From assembly GCF_003056335.1 (NCBI RefSeq), contig NZ_PYWA01000007.1, positions 62,001 to 126,000 on the forward strand: DNA of 64,000 bases, read 5' to 3'. The translations under genes and the position numbers were made by a program. The notes beneath the pieces were generated by a model that was not told where the DNA came from, ran no database searches, and saw nothing but the letters and a program-made list of their open reading frames with translations. The stretch is from Paracoccus indicus (GTDB lineage Bacteria > Pseudomonadota > Alphaproteobacteria > Rhodobacterales > Rhodobacteraceae). Positions 35,817 to 44,171 of this stretch are shown here, one piece after another (the first letter of the stretch is position 1; each line of letters starts with the position of its first letter).

Positions 35817-36425
35817 ATGATCGAAGACGAAGATGTCAATCGAGCGATTATTGATCGCGACAGCCTGCCTCCAAAGTGGCCCACCCACCGCCATTCGCCC
35901 GAGTTCTGGGAACAGTTGGGTAGAACTGTAGCGACCTACGGCTTTCTAGAGGAGGTGTTGGGCAAAGCGATTTTCGCGTTTACCGCGACTCGTCAGTTTG
36001 AGACGACCGCAGAGGCGCAGGAGGCGTATGCTTCATGGCTTCCAACCCTCGAAAGAGCCTTGACTGACACATTAAAGCCGCTTGCCGATGCCTATGCCAA
36101 GGCGGCTCGCGAAAATGCGAAAAGCACCACTGAGAACATTGACGAACTCGTTGCCGCGATCAAGGAAGCGTCTGAGATCAGGAACGTGATCTGTCACGGC
36201 TCGTGGCGGACGCCAGACCACGAAGGACGCTCATTACCTCTCTTCGTTAACAAGCGAAAAGAGATCTTCGGCACACCAATTGACGTTCCCTACCTCCATC
36301 AAGTTCAAAGCCATGTTGCCGAACTCGCGGCCACAGTAATCGATACCGTCACCCACATGGGTTTTCAGTTTCCGGGCGGCGCCGGACCAGGGAAACGAGT
36401 CTGGCCGGATAATCAAAGAGTGTAA
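35817..36425 (+). CDS. HEPN-like protein, probable phage cargo
   Basis: 202 residues from ATG 35817; the frame stays open back to GTG 35778 but that part looks non-coding. All-helical. The middle has LEEVLGKAIFAFTATRQFET, and the C-terminal part has EASEIRNVICHGSW, an R-x4-H motif with the Asn and His spacing of HEPN-type (RNase or RNase-derived) domains. The gene is AT-richer than its neighbours and points opposite to the flanking leftward genes, so it looks like an added cargo gene. HEPN assignment is from the motif and helical character only. An antiviral or regulatory RNase is possible, and an inactive helical protein equally so. Confidence 0.55.
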   Translation: MIEDEDVNRAIIDRDSLPPKWPTHRHSPEFWEQLGRTVATYGFLEEVLGKAIFAFTATRQFETTAEAQEAYASWLPTLERALTDTLKPLADAYAKAARENAKSTTENIDELVAAIKEASEIRNVICHGSWRTPDHEGRSLPLFVNKRKEIFGTPIDVPYLHQVQSHVAELAATVIDTVTHMGFQFPGGAGPGKRVWPDNQRV

Positions 36426-36647
36426 TCAGAGCTGCCCCACTTTCAGGCGCTCGAACAGCCGCCGCAGGAGGTAGGACCGCGCGATGCTCACCACGGTGAA
36501 AATCGCGCCCATCTTGAGGTTTTGCGCCAGCGTCGTGTGCAGCCCGAAGACTGGGAAGATCAGGGTCTGCGTGACGACCGCGGCGCCGTAGCCGACAGCC
36601 ACGTTGGCGACGGACTCGACCAGCGACATGAGGCGGGACTGCTTCAT
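36426..36647 (-). CDS. Small membrane protein (DUF7220-like)
   Basis: 73 residues with two hydrophobic segments (VANVAVGYGAAVVTQTLIFPVFG and LKMGAIFTVVSIARSYLL) and a basic C-terminus. I associate it with a small prophage membrane family (DUF7220). Its 5' end lies next to the dcm gene end, so it is the last gene of the leftward early operon. Confidence 0.65.
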   Translation of the reverse strand: MKQSRLMSLVESVANVAVGYGAAVVTQTLIFPVFGLHTTLAQNLKMGAIFTVVSIARSYLLRRLFERLKVGQL

Positions 36648-37834
36648 GCCGCTGCCTCATCCATCGGCCAGCAATTCAGCCGCCAGAGTTCGCAGCGCAT
36701 GCGCCGCAACCAGGGGGACCACGCCGTTGCCACAGAGGCGAAGCCGGTCCACCCGGTGGGCCAGCCCATCAGCGCCTCGACGAACAGCGGGTTCAAGGTC
36801 CGGCGCGGCTCGGAGGAGTTGCTCCCAGCCATCGGCGTCACCAGGACCTGGCGGCCAAGCAGGCCGTTCACCGGCGTGTTCGCCAAGGTCGTCGCGCCAT
36901 CCTTGTGATCGCGGGCCGTCGGCGTCATCCACATCCCCGCCGCATGGGTCAGATCGGCCGTCTTGCGGTTGCCCGCGCTCGGCTTGCAGCCGTCGTTCGC
37001 CATTGGCGTCGGCCAATCCCGCGCCATGCGGTCCAGACCCTTCTCGTCGCGCCGTTCGCCGCCCCGGCTGCGGAAACTGTCCGTCTGCGGCGTCGGCCAC
37101 AGCGCAGCCGTCGTCGCGAGGTTCATGCCGTGCTGACCCGCTTCCTGCGATGGCGTCGGTTTCGTCTGCCGGTTCTCGTTGGCGCTGGCCCTCGGCGTCG
37201 GCCAGAGCCGCAGCAGTTCCGTCCGGTTCCCGGCACTCGACCGGGTCCCAGAGCAGGCGCGCGGGGTCGGCCAGTTCGTCCCCCTCGCGGATGGCGAGAA
37301 TGAAGAGGCGCTCGCGCTTGTGCGGCGCGCCGACTTCCGCCGCCGTGAAGAGGCCTGCCGCAAGGCGGTAGCCCATGCCGACCAGTCCGCCGGCGACTTC
37401 GGGGAAGCCGAGGCGGAGATGATGGGCGACATTCTCGAGGAACACGAAGGGCGGCTCGCATTCGCCGACGATGCGGGCGACATGCGGCCAGAGGTGCCGC
37501 GGGTCGTCCGCGCCGCGACGCTTTCCCGCGACAGAGAACGGCTGGCACGGATAGCCTGCAGTGACGATGTCCACCGCGCCGCGCCACGGGCGGCCGTCGA
37601 AGGTGGCAACGTCGTCCCAGACAACAGACTGATCCAGGGACGCGTCTTCCATCCGCGCCACGAGAGTGGCTGCGGCGAAGGTTTCCCGTTCGACATGGCC
37701 CACAGCACGATATCCGGGGATGGCGATGGCAAGCCCGAGATCGAGCCCGCCTGCGCCGGAGCAAAGGGAGAGACCGAACAGGCATGCGTCTCCGGCTCCG
37801 GAAGCGTCTCCGGAGGAAGGTAGAGCCAGGTCAT
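36644..37834 (-). other. Second long reading frame overprinting dcm
   Basis: A stop-free frame of 397 codons, starting at ATG 37834 four bases from the dcm start, covers the whole dcm gene in a different frame. Its product has repeated WPTP motifs, TARDHKDG, and the ending LNPLFVEALMGWPTGWTGF ... WLRRMRCELW, a pattern I know from phage proteins predicted beside cytosine methylases. Its N-terminal half looks like a translated shadow of the methylase motifs. Either the C-terminal part is really translated or it is a conserved by-product of dcm. Given as a candidate only. Confidence 0.3.
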
Positions 37835-37838
37835 GCAT
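36657..37838 (-). CDS. DNA cytosine-5 methyltransferase (Dcm-like)
   Basis: 393 residues from ATG 37838. All key C5-MTase motifs are present: I, SLCSGAGGLDLGL (24-36); IV, AGYPCQPFSVAGKRRG with the catalytic Cys98; VI, FLENV (133-137); VIII, HKRERLFILA; and X, RLRLCGNGVVP near the C-terminus. Between VIII and X is a low-complexity target-recognition region with LADA-type repeats. It should methylate C5 of cytosine in phage DNA and so protect it from host restriction. A start 45 bases upstream lies inside the preceding methylase gene and is less likely. The ATG sits 2 bases after that gene's TGA. Confidence 0.92.
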   Translation of the reverse strand: MHDLALPSSGDASGAGDACLFGLSLCSGAGGLDLGLAIAIPGYRAVGHVERETFAAATLVARMEDASLDQSVVWDDVATFDGRPWRGAVDIVTAGYPCQPFSVAGKRRGADDPRHLWPHVARIVGECEPPFVFLENVAHHLRLGFPEVAGGLVGMGYRLAAGLFTAAEVGAPHKRERLFILAIREGDELADPARLLWDPVECREPDGTAAALADAEGQRQREPADETDAIAGSGSARHEPRDDGCAVADAADGQFPQPGRRTARREGSGPHGAGLADANGERRLQAERGQPQDGRSDPCGGDVDDADGPRSQGWRDDLGEHAGERPAWPPGPGDADGWEQLLRAAPDLEPAVRRGADGLAHRVDRLRLCGNGVVPLVAAHALRTLAAELLADG

Positions 37839-37839
37839 G

Positions 37840-39216
37840 TCACGCGGCGGTCTTGCGCTTGCGCGCGGGTTCGGGGGCGGCATCCGTGTGCGGCGTATCG
37901 GCCGGGGCCGCGGCGTCGTCGCCCAGCCGCTCGGTCCTCACCTGCGCGAAGGTCCGACCGTTGCCGTCGAGGATCGCGTCGCGGCCGGTCTCGGCCTGCC
38001 AGCGTTCCACGGCGACATCGACGTAGGCCGGGCTGATCTCCATCGCGAAGACGCGACGGCCGTTGGCCTCGCCCGCCATGATCTGCGAGCCGGAGCCCGA
38101 GAAGGGCTCGTAGCAGAGCCCGCCGCGCGCCACGTGCTGGCGCATCGGAATGCCGAAGGCGTCGAGCGGCTTCGGCGTCGGGTGATCCGGGCGCTCGTCC
38201 TTGGCGAAGGACGGCATCTCCCAGGTCGAGGGCAGCGTCTGCTCGGCGACCTTCGGCGGCCGGTTCGGGCGCCGCCAGCCCATGAAGCAGGGCTCGTGTT
38301 TCCAGAGGTAGTGCGACCGGGTGAGGACGCCCCGGTCCTTCACCCAGATGATCTGCTGATGGACGAAGGCGCCGGCCTTCTCCCAGCAGGCCTCGAGCAT
38401 CGCCTGGCGACGGGAGGCGTGCCAGCAGTACCAGGCCGCGTCCTCCGTGATCGCCTCCGCGACCGCGGCGGCGATGAAACCGTCGTAGAGTTCCGCGCCC
38501 TGAGAACTGTCGTCCCAGGTCGTGCCGTAGGACGCGGACCAATCCTTGTTGCGGGTCGGATGGTTCGAGCCGTCGTAATCGACGAGATACGGCGGGTCGG
38601 TCGCGAACAGCACCGCGCGCTCGCCGTTCATCAGGCGACGGACATCCTCGTGGCTGGTGCTGTCGCCGCAGAGCAGCCGATGATCACCGAGGATCCAGAG
38701 ATCGCCGGTCCGCGAGGCCGGGTTGCGCGGCGGTTCGGGGATGGTCACCGGCGGCACGGAGCCCCCGGCGCCACCTTCTTCACCGTCGTCTTCCGCGACG
38801 TAGGCCAGCAGCTTGTCGAGTTCGCCATCGGAGAAGCCGACCAGCGACAGGTCGAAGTCCTCGGCCAGAAGGTCGTTCAGTTCCGCCGACAGCAGCGCTT
38901 CGTCCCAGGTGCCTAGTTCGGTCAGCTTGTTGTCCGCGATGCGGTACGCGCGCCTCTGCGCCTCGGTCAGGTGCCCGAGCACGATGACTGGCGCTTCGGT
39001 CAGTCCAAGCTGGGTTGCCGCCAGAACGCGCCCGTGGCCCGCGATCAGCTCGCCGCCCTCGCCGACGAGGCACGGCACGGTCCAGCCGAACTCGGCCATG
39101 CTGGCGGCGATCTTCGCGACCTGGTCCGGCCCGTGCGCTTTCGCGTTCTTCGCGTAGGGCTGGAGGCGCGACAGCGGCCACGTCTCGATCGCGTCCGGGG
39201 CGAAGCTCAGCGTCAT
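37840..39216 (-). CDS. ParB-like domain fused to beta-class DNA methyltransferase
   Basis: 458 residues from ATG 39216. Residues about 10-110 are a ParB/Srx-like domain (LQPYAKNAKAHGPDQVAKIA, GGELIAGHGRVLAATQLG, YRIADNKLTELGTWD). From about 170 comes an amino-methyltransferase: DPPY (207-210) first, then CYEPFSGSGSQIMAGE, the SAM motif, at about 385-400. That order makes it beta-class, methylating adenine N6 or cytosine N4. DHPTPKPLDAFGIPM between them is typical. This fusion is common in phages and is usually an orphan anti-restriction methylase. A 416-base structured region lies upstream. Confidence 0.92.
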   Translation of the reverse strand: MTLSFAPDAIETWPLSRLQPYAKNAKAHGPDQVAKIAASMAEFGWTVPCLVGEGGELIAGHGRVLAATQLGLTEAPVIVLGHLTEAQRRAYRIADNKLTELGTWDEALLSAELNDLLAEDFDLSLVGFSDGELDKLLAYVAEDDGEEGGAGGSVPPVTIPEPPRNPASRTGDLWILGDHRLLCGDSTSHEDVRRLMNGERAVLFATDPPYLVDYDGSNHPTRNKDWSASYGTTWDDSSQGAELYDGFIAAAVAEAITEDAAWYCWHASRRQAMLEACWEKAGAFVHQQIIWVKDRGVLTRSHYLWKHEPCFMGWRRPNRPPKVAEQTLPSTWEMPSFAKDERPDHPTPKPLDAFGIPMRQHVARGGLCYEPFSGSGSQIMAGEANGRRVFAMEISPAYVDVAVERWQAETGRDAILDGNGRTFAQVRTERLGDDAAAPADTPHTDAAPEPARKRKTAA

Positions 39217-39632
39217 GGTGGGCAAGGTTCCTCGGTCGGGTGGATGCTGGTGGCTTCCGGACTCCGGATGCCAGGCTGGACTCCACATGGGGTCCAGCGG
39301 CCACCAGCGGTGTCCGGTCCGAAGGCCAGCATTCATTGGTTTTTGCGCGGGCCGCGCGCGGCTCCGGCTTCCGGGTGGCTTCCCAAAAAACCGGCCCAGT
39401 CGCTGGCGATATTCCGCGCTTCGCCCGCCAGCATACGAATATCGCCAGGAAGGAACCGGAAACTGCCTCGGGGTGGACCCCGGCCGGACCCTCGCTGGAT
39501 ACCGGGGTCCAGAAGAGCCCCGCCAACGCAAAGGGGAGAGCGAGCTTTCCAGCGCACTCTCCCCATCTTGCCTTCGGAATAGCATGGATCTGTTGCAGAT
39601 GTCGAAGGAAAAAGTGTTGCAACACATTGGAG
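39217..39632. other. Intergenic region rich in inverted repeats
   Basis: No supported gene. It holds a cluster of perfect or near-perfect inverted repeats: GCTGGTGGC/GCCACCAGC (39246-39254, 39300-39308) enclosing TCCGG-ACT-CCGGA and the 10-bp hairpin 39275-39298; CTGGCGATATTC/GAATATCGCCAG (39403-39414, 39437-39448); TGGACCCCGG/CCGGGGTCCA (39474-39483, 39502-39511); and GGGGAGAG/CTCTCCCC near 39533-39564. As transcript it would be the leader of the ParB-methylase mRNA. A non-coding RNA or a replication origin are alternatives. Confidence 0.7.
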
Positions 39633-40013
39633 TCACTGCGCATTCAGGCGCGCGGCGATCTTGGTCAGCGCCAGCTGCCAGCGACGCCAGGCGGTCGTGC
39701 GGTCGCAGCCCAACTCCCCGCTGATCTGCTTCCACGGCACCCGGGCCGCGCGCGACCAGACCAGCTTGCGCTCCGCTTCCTCGATCCAGAGCACCCAGTC
39801 GAAGGTCTGCTCGAGCCGGGTGATCGCGGCGGCCGAGGGCCAGACCCGCATCGGCTGGGGTTCCATCGCCGCGATCTCGCGGCTGGTCCGCACGATGTCG
39901 GGCCAGGTGTTGAAGTAGCCCTGCGCCTTCACCGGCGGCAGCTTGCGCAGGGTGCGGAACGCCTCCTCGAAATGATCGGCGACGCAGTCTGCGGTCCATT
40001 CGCGATCAGCCAT
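39633..40013 (-). CDS. DUF6362 HTH protein
   Basis: 126 residues: WTADCVADHFEEAFRTLRKLPPVKAQGYFNTWPDIVRT, then VPWKQISGELGCDRTTAWRRWQLALTKIAARL, a C-terminal HTH. Matches DUF6362 of Rhodobacterales and Rhizobiales prophages. It probably binds DNA and may regulate the neighbouring early genes. Overlaps the next gene upstream by 8 bases. Confidence 0.8.
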   Translation of the reverse strand: MADREWTADCVADHFEEAFRTLRKLPPVKAQGYFNTWPDIVRTSREIAAMEPQPMRVWPSAAAITRLEQTFDWVLWIEEAERKLVWSRAARVPWKQISGELGCDRTTAWRRWQLALTKIAARLNAQ

Positions 40014-40206
40014 GGCGCGCCTCCCTGTCGGACGGGCGCGGGCCGTAGAGCTTCTCGCCGAGCTGGCGGACAAGCTCACGCTCGGGCCAGCTGAGGCGGT
40101 CGTCATCGGCGGAGACCGCGAGCACGCCCTGTTCCTGCCAGCCCTCACGCTTGACCTGTTCGGGATCCCGGCGCCGACCGCCGTAGCCATGGGGGTGCCA
40201 TCTCAT
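40006..40206 (-). CDS. Small basic phage protein
   Basis: 66 residues (MRWHPHGYGGRRRDPEQVKREGWQEQGVLAVSADDDRLSWPERELVRQLGEKLYG). No domain recognised. It overlaps its neighbours by 8 and 4 bases in a tight early operon, which supports it being real. Confidence 0.65.
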   Translation of the reverse strand: MRWHPHGYGGRRRDPEQVKREGWQEQGVLAVSADDDRLSWPERELVRQLGEKLYGPRPSDREARHG

Positions 40207-40742
40207 GCCACACCTCCCTTCGTCTCGATCGCCCAGAGCAGGAGCGCGATGGCGTCGGCCTCGTTGTCGTCTGCCGGGTTGAAGCCGCGGGCGCGGACGG
40301 CGGCGACCATGGCGGCCTTGTCGGCGTTGCCCTTGCCCGAGGCGTGGCGCTTGATCGTGCCAACCGGGACACCCTCGTACGGCACGCCGCGCAGCTCAGC
40401 CCATGCGGTCAGCGTGGCCATGAGCCCGCCGTAGATGTGGCTCGCGTCGGTGCCTGCGTGGCGGCGGACTTCCTCGAACCAGATGGCGGCGACAGGACCG
40501 GAGAGCCGGTCGATCTCGGTCAGCCAGTTGGTGAAGCGCAGGTAGCGCATGCCGCCGCCGTCGAAGCGGCCCGGGCGCAGCGAGACGGTGCCGCTGGTGA
40601 TCAGACCGTCGTGACCGCGGATCGCCCAGCCGGTCGAGGTGCCGAGGTCGAGCGCGAGGATGCAGCGGTTGCGGGGAGTGTCGAGTGGCAGCGATTCAAA
40701 CCTTGCGCCGTCGCAATTGGGGATCAGAGTCGGCTGAGCCAT
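40203..40742 (-). CDS. RuvC-like Holliday junction resolvase
   Basis: 179 residues from ATG 40742. RNase H-fold resolvase: strand 1 CILALDLGTSTGWAI with the catalytic Asp, AAIWFEEVRRH with the Glu, and the C-terminal DNEADAIALLLWA with the acidic pair. It would resolve branched phage DNA before packaging. First gene after a 340-base regulatory gap. Confidence 0.85.
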   Translation of the reverse strand: MAQPTLIPNCDGARFESLPLDTPRNRCILALDLGTSTGWAIRGHDGLITSGTVSLRPGRFDGGGMRYLRFTNWLTEIDRLSGPVAAIWFEEVRRHAGTDASHIYGGLMATLTAWAELRGVPYEGVPVGTIKRHASGKGNADKAAMVAAVRARGFNPADDNEADAIALLLWAIETKGGVA

Positions 40743-41082
40743 GATGGGTCTCCTTCGCCGGTGGCCTGTGGTGGTGGAAGACGACGGCGGTCTGGTGCTT
40801 GGCGGTACGGGGCCGCCGTCGTCGGATCGGAAAGCACAAGGGAGCGTCACGGCGACGCGCGCGGCTGGCCCGGACGTATGGGAGGAGTGGCCAACCCTGT
40901 GGGGTGGCCCTCCCATACGTAGTATGGGGGTTTGACACCTAACTGTTCCGAGGCGTTCAAGTGGCTGAAATCATTGTGGAATAAGACTTCATGAAGTCTT
41001 CGGGCATGAGTCAGGGACCTAACTCTTATTTGCCCGTAACCCATTGATTTCATTGAGTGCACAGTTGGCGCTGTCATATGAG
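40743..41082. promoter_or_regulatory. Palindrome-rich early control region
   Basis: No supported gene (an open frame at 40847-41077 looks incidental). Contents: an 11-bp inverted repeat CGTATGGGAGG/CCTCCCATACG (40875-40885, 40909-40919) with CCCATAC-GTA-GTATGGG beside it; a perfect 18-bp palindrome AAGACTTCATGAAGTCTT (40983-41000); and ATGAGTCAGG-GA-CCTAACTCTT (41006-41027), whose half-site recurs at 41078 and 41097. It lies upstream of the resolvase operon and is likely an operator region or replication origin. Confidence 0.6.
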
Positions 41083-43404
41083 TCAGGCCTCACTCATATG
41101 AGTTAGGTCGTCCTCCAGCCCCTCCGGGTAGGCCCAGACGGCGGGGTTTTCGACCTGCAGGCAGAGCCCGGACTGGGGGCATTTGAAGTGGCTGGGCAGG
41201 ACCGGACGGGCGCTTGTGGTGACTTCACCGGTGTCCGGATCGACCTCCTCGACGGGCGCGCCGAACTGCATGCCCTCGACGCAGAGGTAGCCGAACCGCG
41301 ACCGGGTGACGGGGAAGCCGAACCCCGAGGGGTCGCGCAGGAACTTCACGAAGCCCTTGGTCGCCAGCACGCTGAGGCGCTCGCGGATGGTGTGCTTGCT
41401 GCCCAGACCTCCCCGGTTCTCGAAGGTCTCGGCGAACTGCATGGCGGTGTAGAGGCGCTCGCTCGCCGCCTCGTCCAGCAGCATGCCGAGGATGACATCG
41501 TGCTTGCGCAGCCGCTCGGCATCGAGTTTGGCGCCGACCTCCTTTCGCACCAGGCGCTCGTTCATCGGGTTCAGCTCGACCCATTCGCCCTTCACCTTGT
41601 CGATCAGCTTCCCAGGCAGCGCGGGGCCGTTCCGGAGTTCGATCTCCACCCTGCGGACGCTGCTGTCCTCGTCGGGCCGGTGCATGAGCAGCCCCGAGGT
41701 GTAGAAACCCCGCAGCGCGCTGGCGCCGGAGAGCGCGAGGAAGGGATCGTCCTTGACCTGATGCTTGCTGGCCTTGCGGGTATGGTGGGCGAGGATGACG
41801 CCCGCGTCCGGATTGACCGCCTCGCGCAGAAGCTCCACCCGGTCCTTCAGGAAGAACATCATGGCGGTGTTGTCGTTTTCGCCGCCGCCCTCGGGGCCAC
41901 CGTCGAAAAGGTTGCGGATCGGGTCGATGACGATGATGTCGGGCGGCGCGTCGGGGAATTCGGCCCGGATCGCCTCGGCCACGCGCGCGACGCCCTCTGC
42001 GTCGAGCAGCAGCTTCAGCTTCGGCGTGGCAATGAAGGTGTCGCGCGCGGCGGCGATCACGGCGGCGGGCAGCGCGATCTGCTGCATGCGCTCGCGCAGG
42101 TAGTGATACTGGATCTCGGCCTGCAGGTAGAACACGCGCAGCGGCCGGGGAGGCGTGAAGCCGAGGAACGGCACGCCCGCCGCCATGTGCACGAGCCAGG
42201 AGATCAGGAAGTCGCTCTTGCCGACCTTGGGCGCGCCGCCCAGCACCAGGAGCCCGCCCGGCGTCAGCACGCGCGGCCCGATGATGTCCTCGGGCATCGG
42301 GCTCGTGTCGTCGAGGAGCGCGCCGAGGGTGAAGGTCGGCAGCGGGCTGGCCGGGGCATCGACATGGGCCGCGCGCAGGAGCGGCGGACCGTTGCGCTTC
42401 ACATGCAGCGCCCAGAGCCGTTCGGACTCGGCCATCAGCCGATCGAGCGGCCAGGACGGGCGCAGCATGGCGGCGTTGTAGCCGCAGATCGCCTCCCAGC
42501 CCGCGAAGGGATCGAGGCGGCCCTCGTGGACGAGGCGTACGTAATGGCCGATGGCGGCGCTGGCCCCCTGGAAGCGGGACCAGTCGTCCACCGCGCCTTC
42601 GCGCACTGGCGTGGTGAGCACCGCGTCGATGCCGGGCTTCGATGCTGTTGTGGCAACGTCGCTGGCGAAGCCTACGCCTGGCAGCGGCGGCATGTCGGCG
42701 ACCTTTTCCGCGAAATCGGCAAGATCCACTTCGATCGAGCAATGCTCGCGGATCTGCACGAGGCGTTGATGGCCATGCTTGTGATAGACGGTGCCAGGCA
42801 CCCGGATCGGCTGGTGCGCGGAGCGGAAATGCGTGTCGCCGCCGACTTTCACGGCAATCTCGCCCCGCAGGCGGCAGAGGGTGGCGAGCTCCTCGCTCTC
42901 CGCGGGCTCGGTCAGTTTCCACCAGACATGAAGCTTCGCGGCGCCCTCGGGCGTGCGCCCGCCGCTTTCGATGATGAGTGTGGGCGTGCCGAGGTAGCGA
43001 GTGACATGGTCGAGCTTGGCCGGGATATCGCCCGCGTCGAGATCGACGACGATGGCCTGCATCTGCAGCACGTCGGCGGCGCGTGCCTGACCCTGCTCCT
43101 CGACCGTGCCCGGGATGACATAGACGGCGGCGCCCTCGCGGTTCGCCCACGCGGCGAAGGTCGCGAGTTTCTCGGGCGCGGTGGCGTCGGCCGGGATCCA
43201 GATGTTGTGCGGCTTGCCGTCCCGGCCCTGACCCTTGTCGACAAAGCCGCGCAGCGGGATCAGCCCCTCGCACCAGCTGAACACGGTGTCGAGGAAAAGG
43301 CCGATCTGCTCGGGGTCAGGATCGCAGCCGAACGGGTTCTCGGACGGTGGCCCGTCGTTGAAGTCCATCCACGGATTGAAATGCAGGATGCCGTCGTCGC
43401 TCAT
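41083..43404 (-). CDS. Phage primase-helicase (AEP-like primase plus RepA-type ATPase)
   Basis: 773 residues. The N-terminal part resembles an archaeo-eukaryotic/RepB-type primase: NIWIPADATA, AIVVDLDAGD (117-126) with DxD, and HQPIRVPGTVYHK. A RepA-like hexameric helicase ATPase follows: Walker A GGAPKVGKS (389-397), IIVIDPIRN (Walker B), and ILAHHTRK. The C-terminus is winged-helix-like. It should initiate phage DNA replication. Overlaps the upstream nuclease gene by 4 bases. The last codons run into the ATGAGT repeats. Confidence 0.85.
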   Translation of the reverse strand: MSDDGILHFNPWMDFNDGPPSENPFGCDPDPEQIGLFLDTVFSWCEGLIPLRGFVDKGQGRDGKPHNIWIPADATAPEKLATFAAWANREGAAVYVIPGTVEEQGQARAADVLQMQAIVVDLDAGDIPAKLDHVTRYLGTPTLIIESGGRTPEGAAKLHVWWKLTEPAESEELATLCRLRGEIAVKVGGDTHFRSAHQPIRVPGTVYHKHGHQRLVQIREHCSIEVDLADFAEKVADMPPLPGVGFASDVATTASKPGIDAVLTTPVREGAVDDWSRFQGASAAIGHYVRLVHEGRLDPFAGWEAICGYNAAMLRPSWPLDRLMAESERLWALHVKRNGPPLLRAAHVDAPASPLPTFTLGALLDDTSPMPEDIIGPRVLTPGGLLVLGGAPKVGKSDFLISWLVHMAAGVPFLGFTPPRPLRVFYLQAEIQYHYLRERMQQIALPAAVIAAARDTFIATPKLKLLLDAEGVARVAEAIRAEFPDAPPDIIVIDPIRNLFDGGPEGGGENDNTAMMFFLKDRVELLREAVNPDAGVILAHHTRKASKHQVKDDPFLALSGASALRGFYTSGLLMHRPDEDSSVRRVEIELRNGPALPGKLIDKVKGEWVELNPMNERLVRKEVGAKLDAERLRKHDVILGMLLDEAASERLYTAMQFAETFENRGGLGSKHTIRERLSVLATKGFVKFLRDPSGFGFPVTRSRFGYLCVEGMQFGAPVEEVDPDTGEVTTSARPVLPSHFKCPQSGLCLQVENPAVWAYPEGLEDDLTHMSEA

Positions 43405-44171
43405 GCCGGCAGCCCCCAGCAGCGCTCGGACCACGGGCAGAAGCGGCACTCGAAGAAGTCTGATGTGGTGGCGACGCGCGGCAGAAGCTCGCCTGCATCG
43501 GTCGCCTGAAGGATCCGCACGCCCCGGTCGGACATGCGCTGCGCGAGATCGGCATCGAAGGGCACCAGCTCGTGGTGCATCTCCGCCGTGTCCTTGTTGA
43601 TCGCGGTGAACACGGCGGGCGCGGCCGAGATGCCGGGGACCGTCCCTTCCATGTAGGCTTGGTAGAGTGCGATCTGGGCGGCATAGACCGGCTTCGACTT
43701 CGTGACGCCGTCCTTGACGCAGGCGCGCCAGTTCTTGGCGTTCATGGTCTTGCATTCCCAGAGTGAGGGAACGGCGAGACCGAAGCCCTCGGGCCCGGCG
43801 GTAATGATGCCGTCGACATGACCGCGGATGCGCCCGCCCGCGACCGAGAACCCGAACTGGCCGCCATCTGGCCGGTTGCCCTTCCGGGTGTAGAGGTCGA
43901 AGCCCGCGCCGCGAAGCCAGGCGACGGCCAGATCCTCGAGCGCGTGGCCGATGGCGAAGATGCGCAGCGACTGGCCGCTGAAGTCATGGCCCTCGTCCTT
44001 CGGCGTCGCCGTGAACTCGAACTGCAGCGCCCGTTCGCAGGCATGGCCCAAGCGTGAGCCGCCCAGATAGTCGCGGGGCGGCCGCGTCGAATGATCGGCG
44101 GTGAGCGCCCGATCGACAGCGGCGTTGACCCGGTCGGCGAAGCTGGGGCGGTGATTGTAATCGAGGGTCAA
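43401..44171 (-). CDS. PD-(D/E)XK nuclease (RecB/Cas4-like)
   Basis: 256 residues. Core: GSRLGHACERALQFEF, HALEDLAVAWL, GHVDGII (Asp), LWECKT (E-x-K), and YAAQIALYQAYM. A C-terminal cysteine set (FFECRFCPWSERCW) with Cys43 could hold an iron-sulphur cluster as in Cas4/RecB-type exonucleases. Likely a recombination or replication exonuclease of the phage, encoded with primase-helicase. Confidence 0.85.
   Translation of the reverse strand: MTLDYNHRPSFADRVNAAVDRALTADHSTRPPRDYLGGSRLGHACERALQFEFTATPKDEGHDFSGQSLRIFAIGHALEDLAVAWLRGAGFDLYTRKGNRPDGGQFGFSVAGGRIRGHVDGIITAGPEGFGLAVPSLWECKTMNAKNWRACVKDGVTKSKPVYAAQIALYQAYMEGTVPGISAAPAVFTAINKDTAEMHHELVPFDADLAQRMSDRGVRILQATDAGELLPRVATTSDFFECRFCPWSERCWGLPA

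Noticed and set aside
38780-39643. 287-codon minus-strand frame across the structured intergenic region
   Set aside because: The part over the methylase gene is a shadow, and the upstream part is Arg/Pro-rich and made of inverted repeats.
40847-41077. 76-codon minus-strand frame in the resolvase control region
   Set aside because: It is built largely from the palindromic repeats and has no ribosome site or recognisable similarity.
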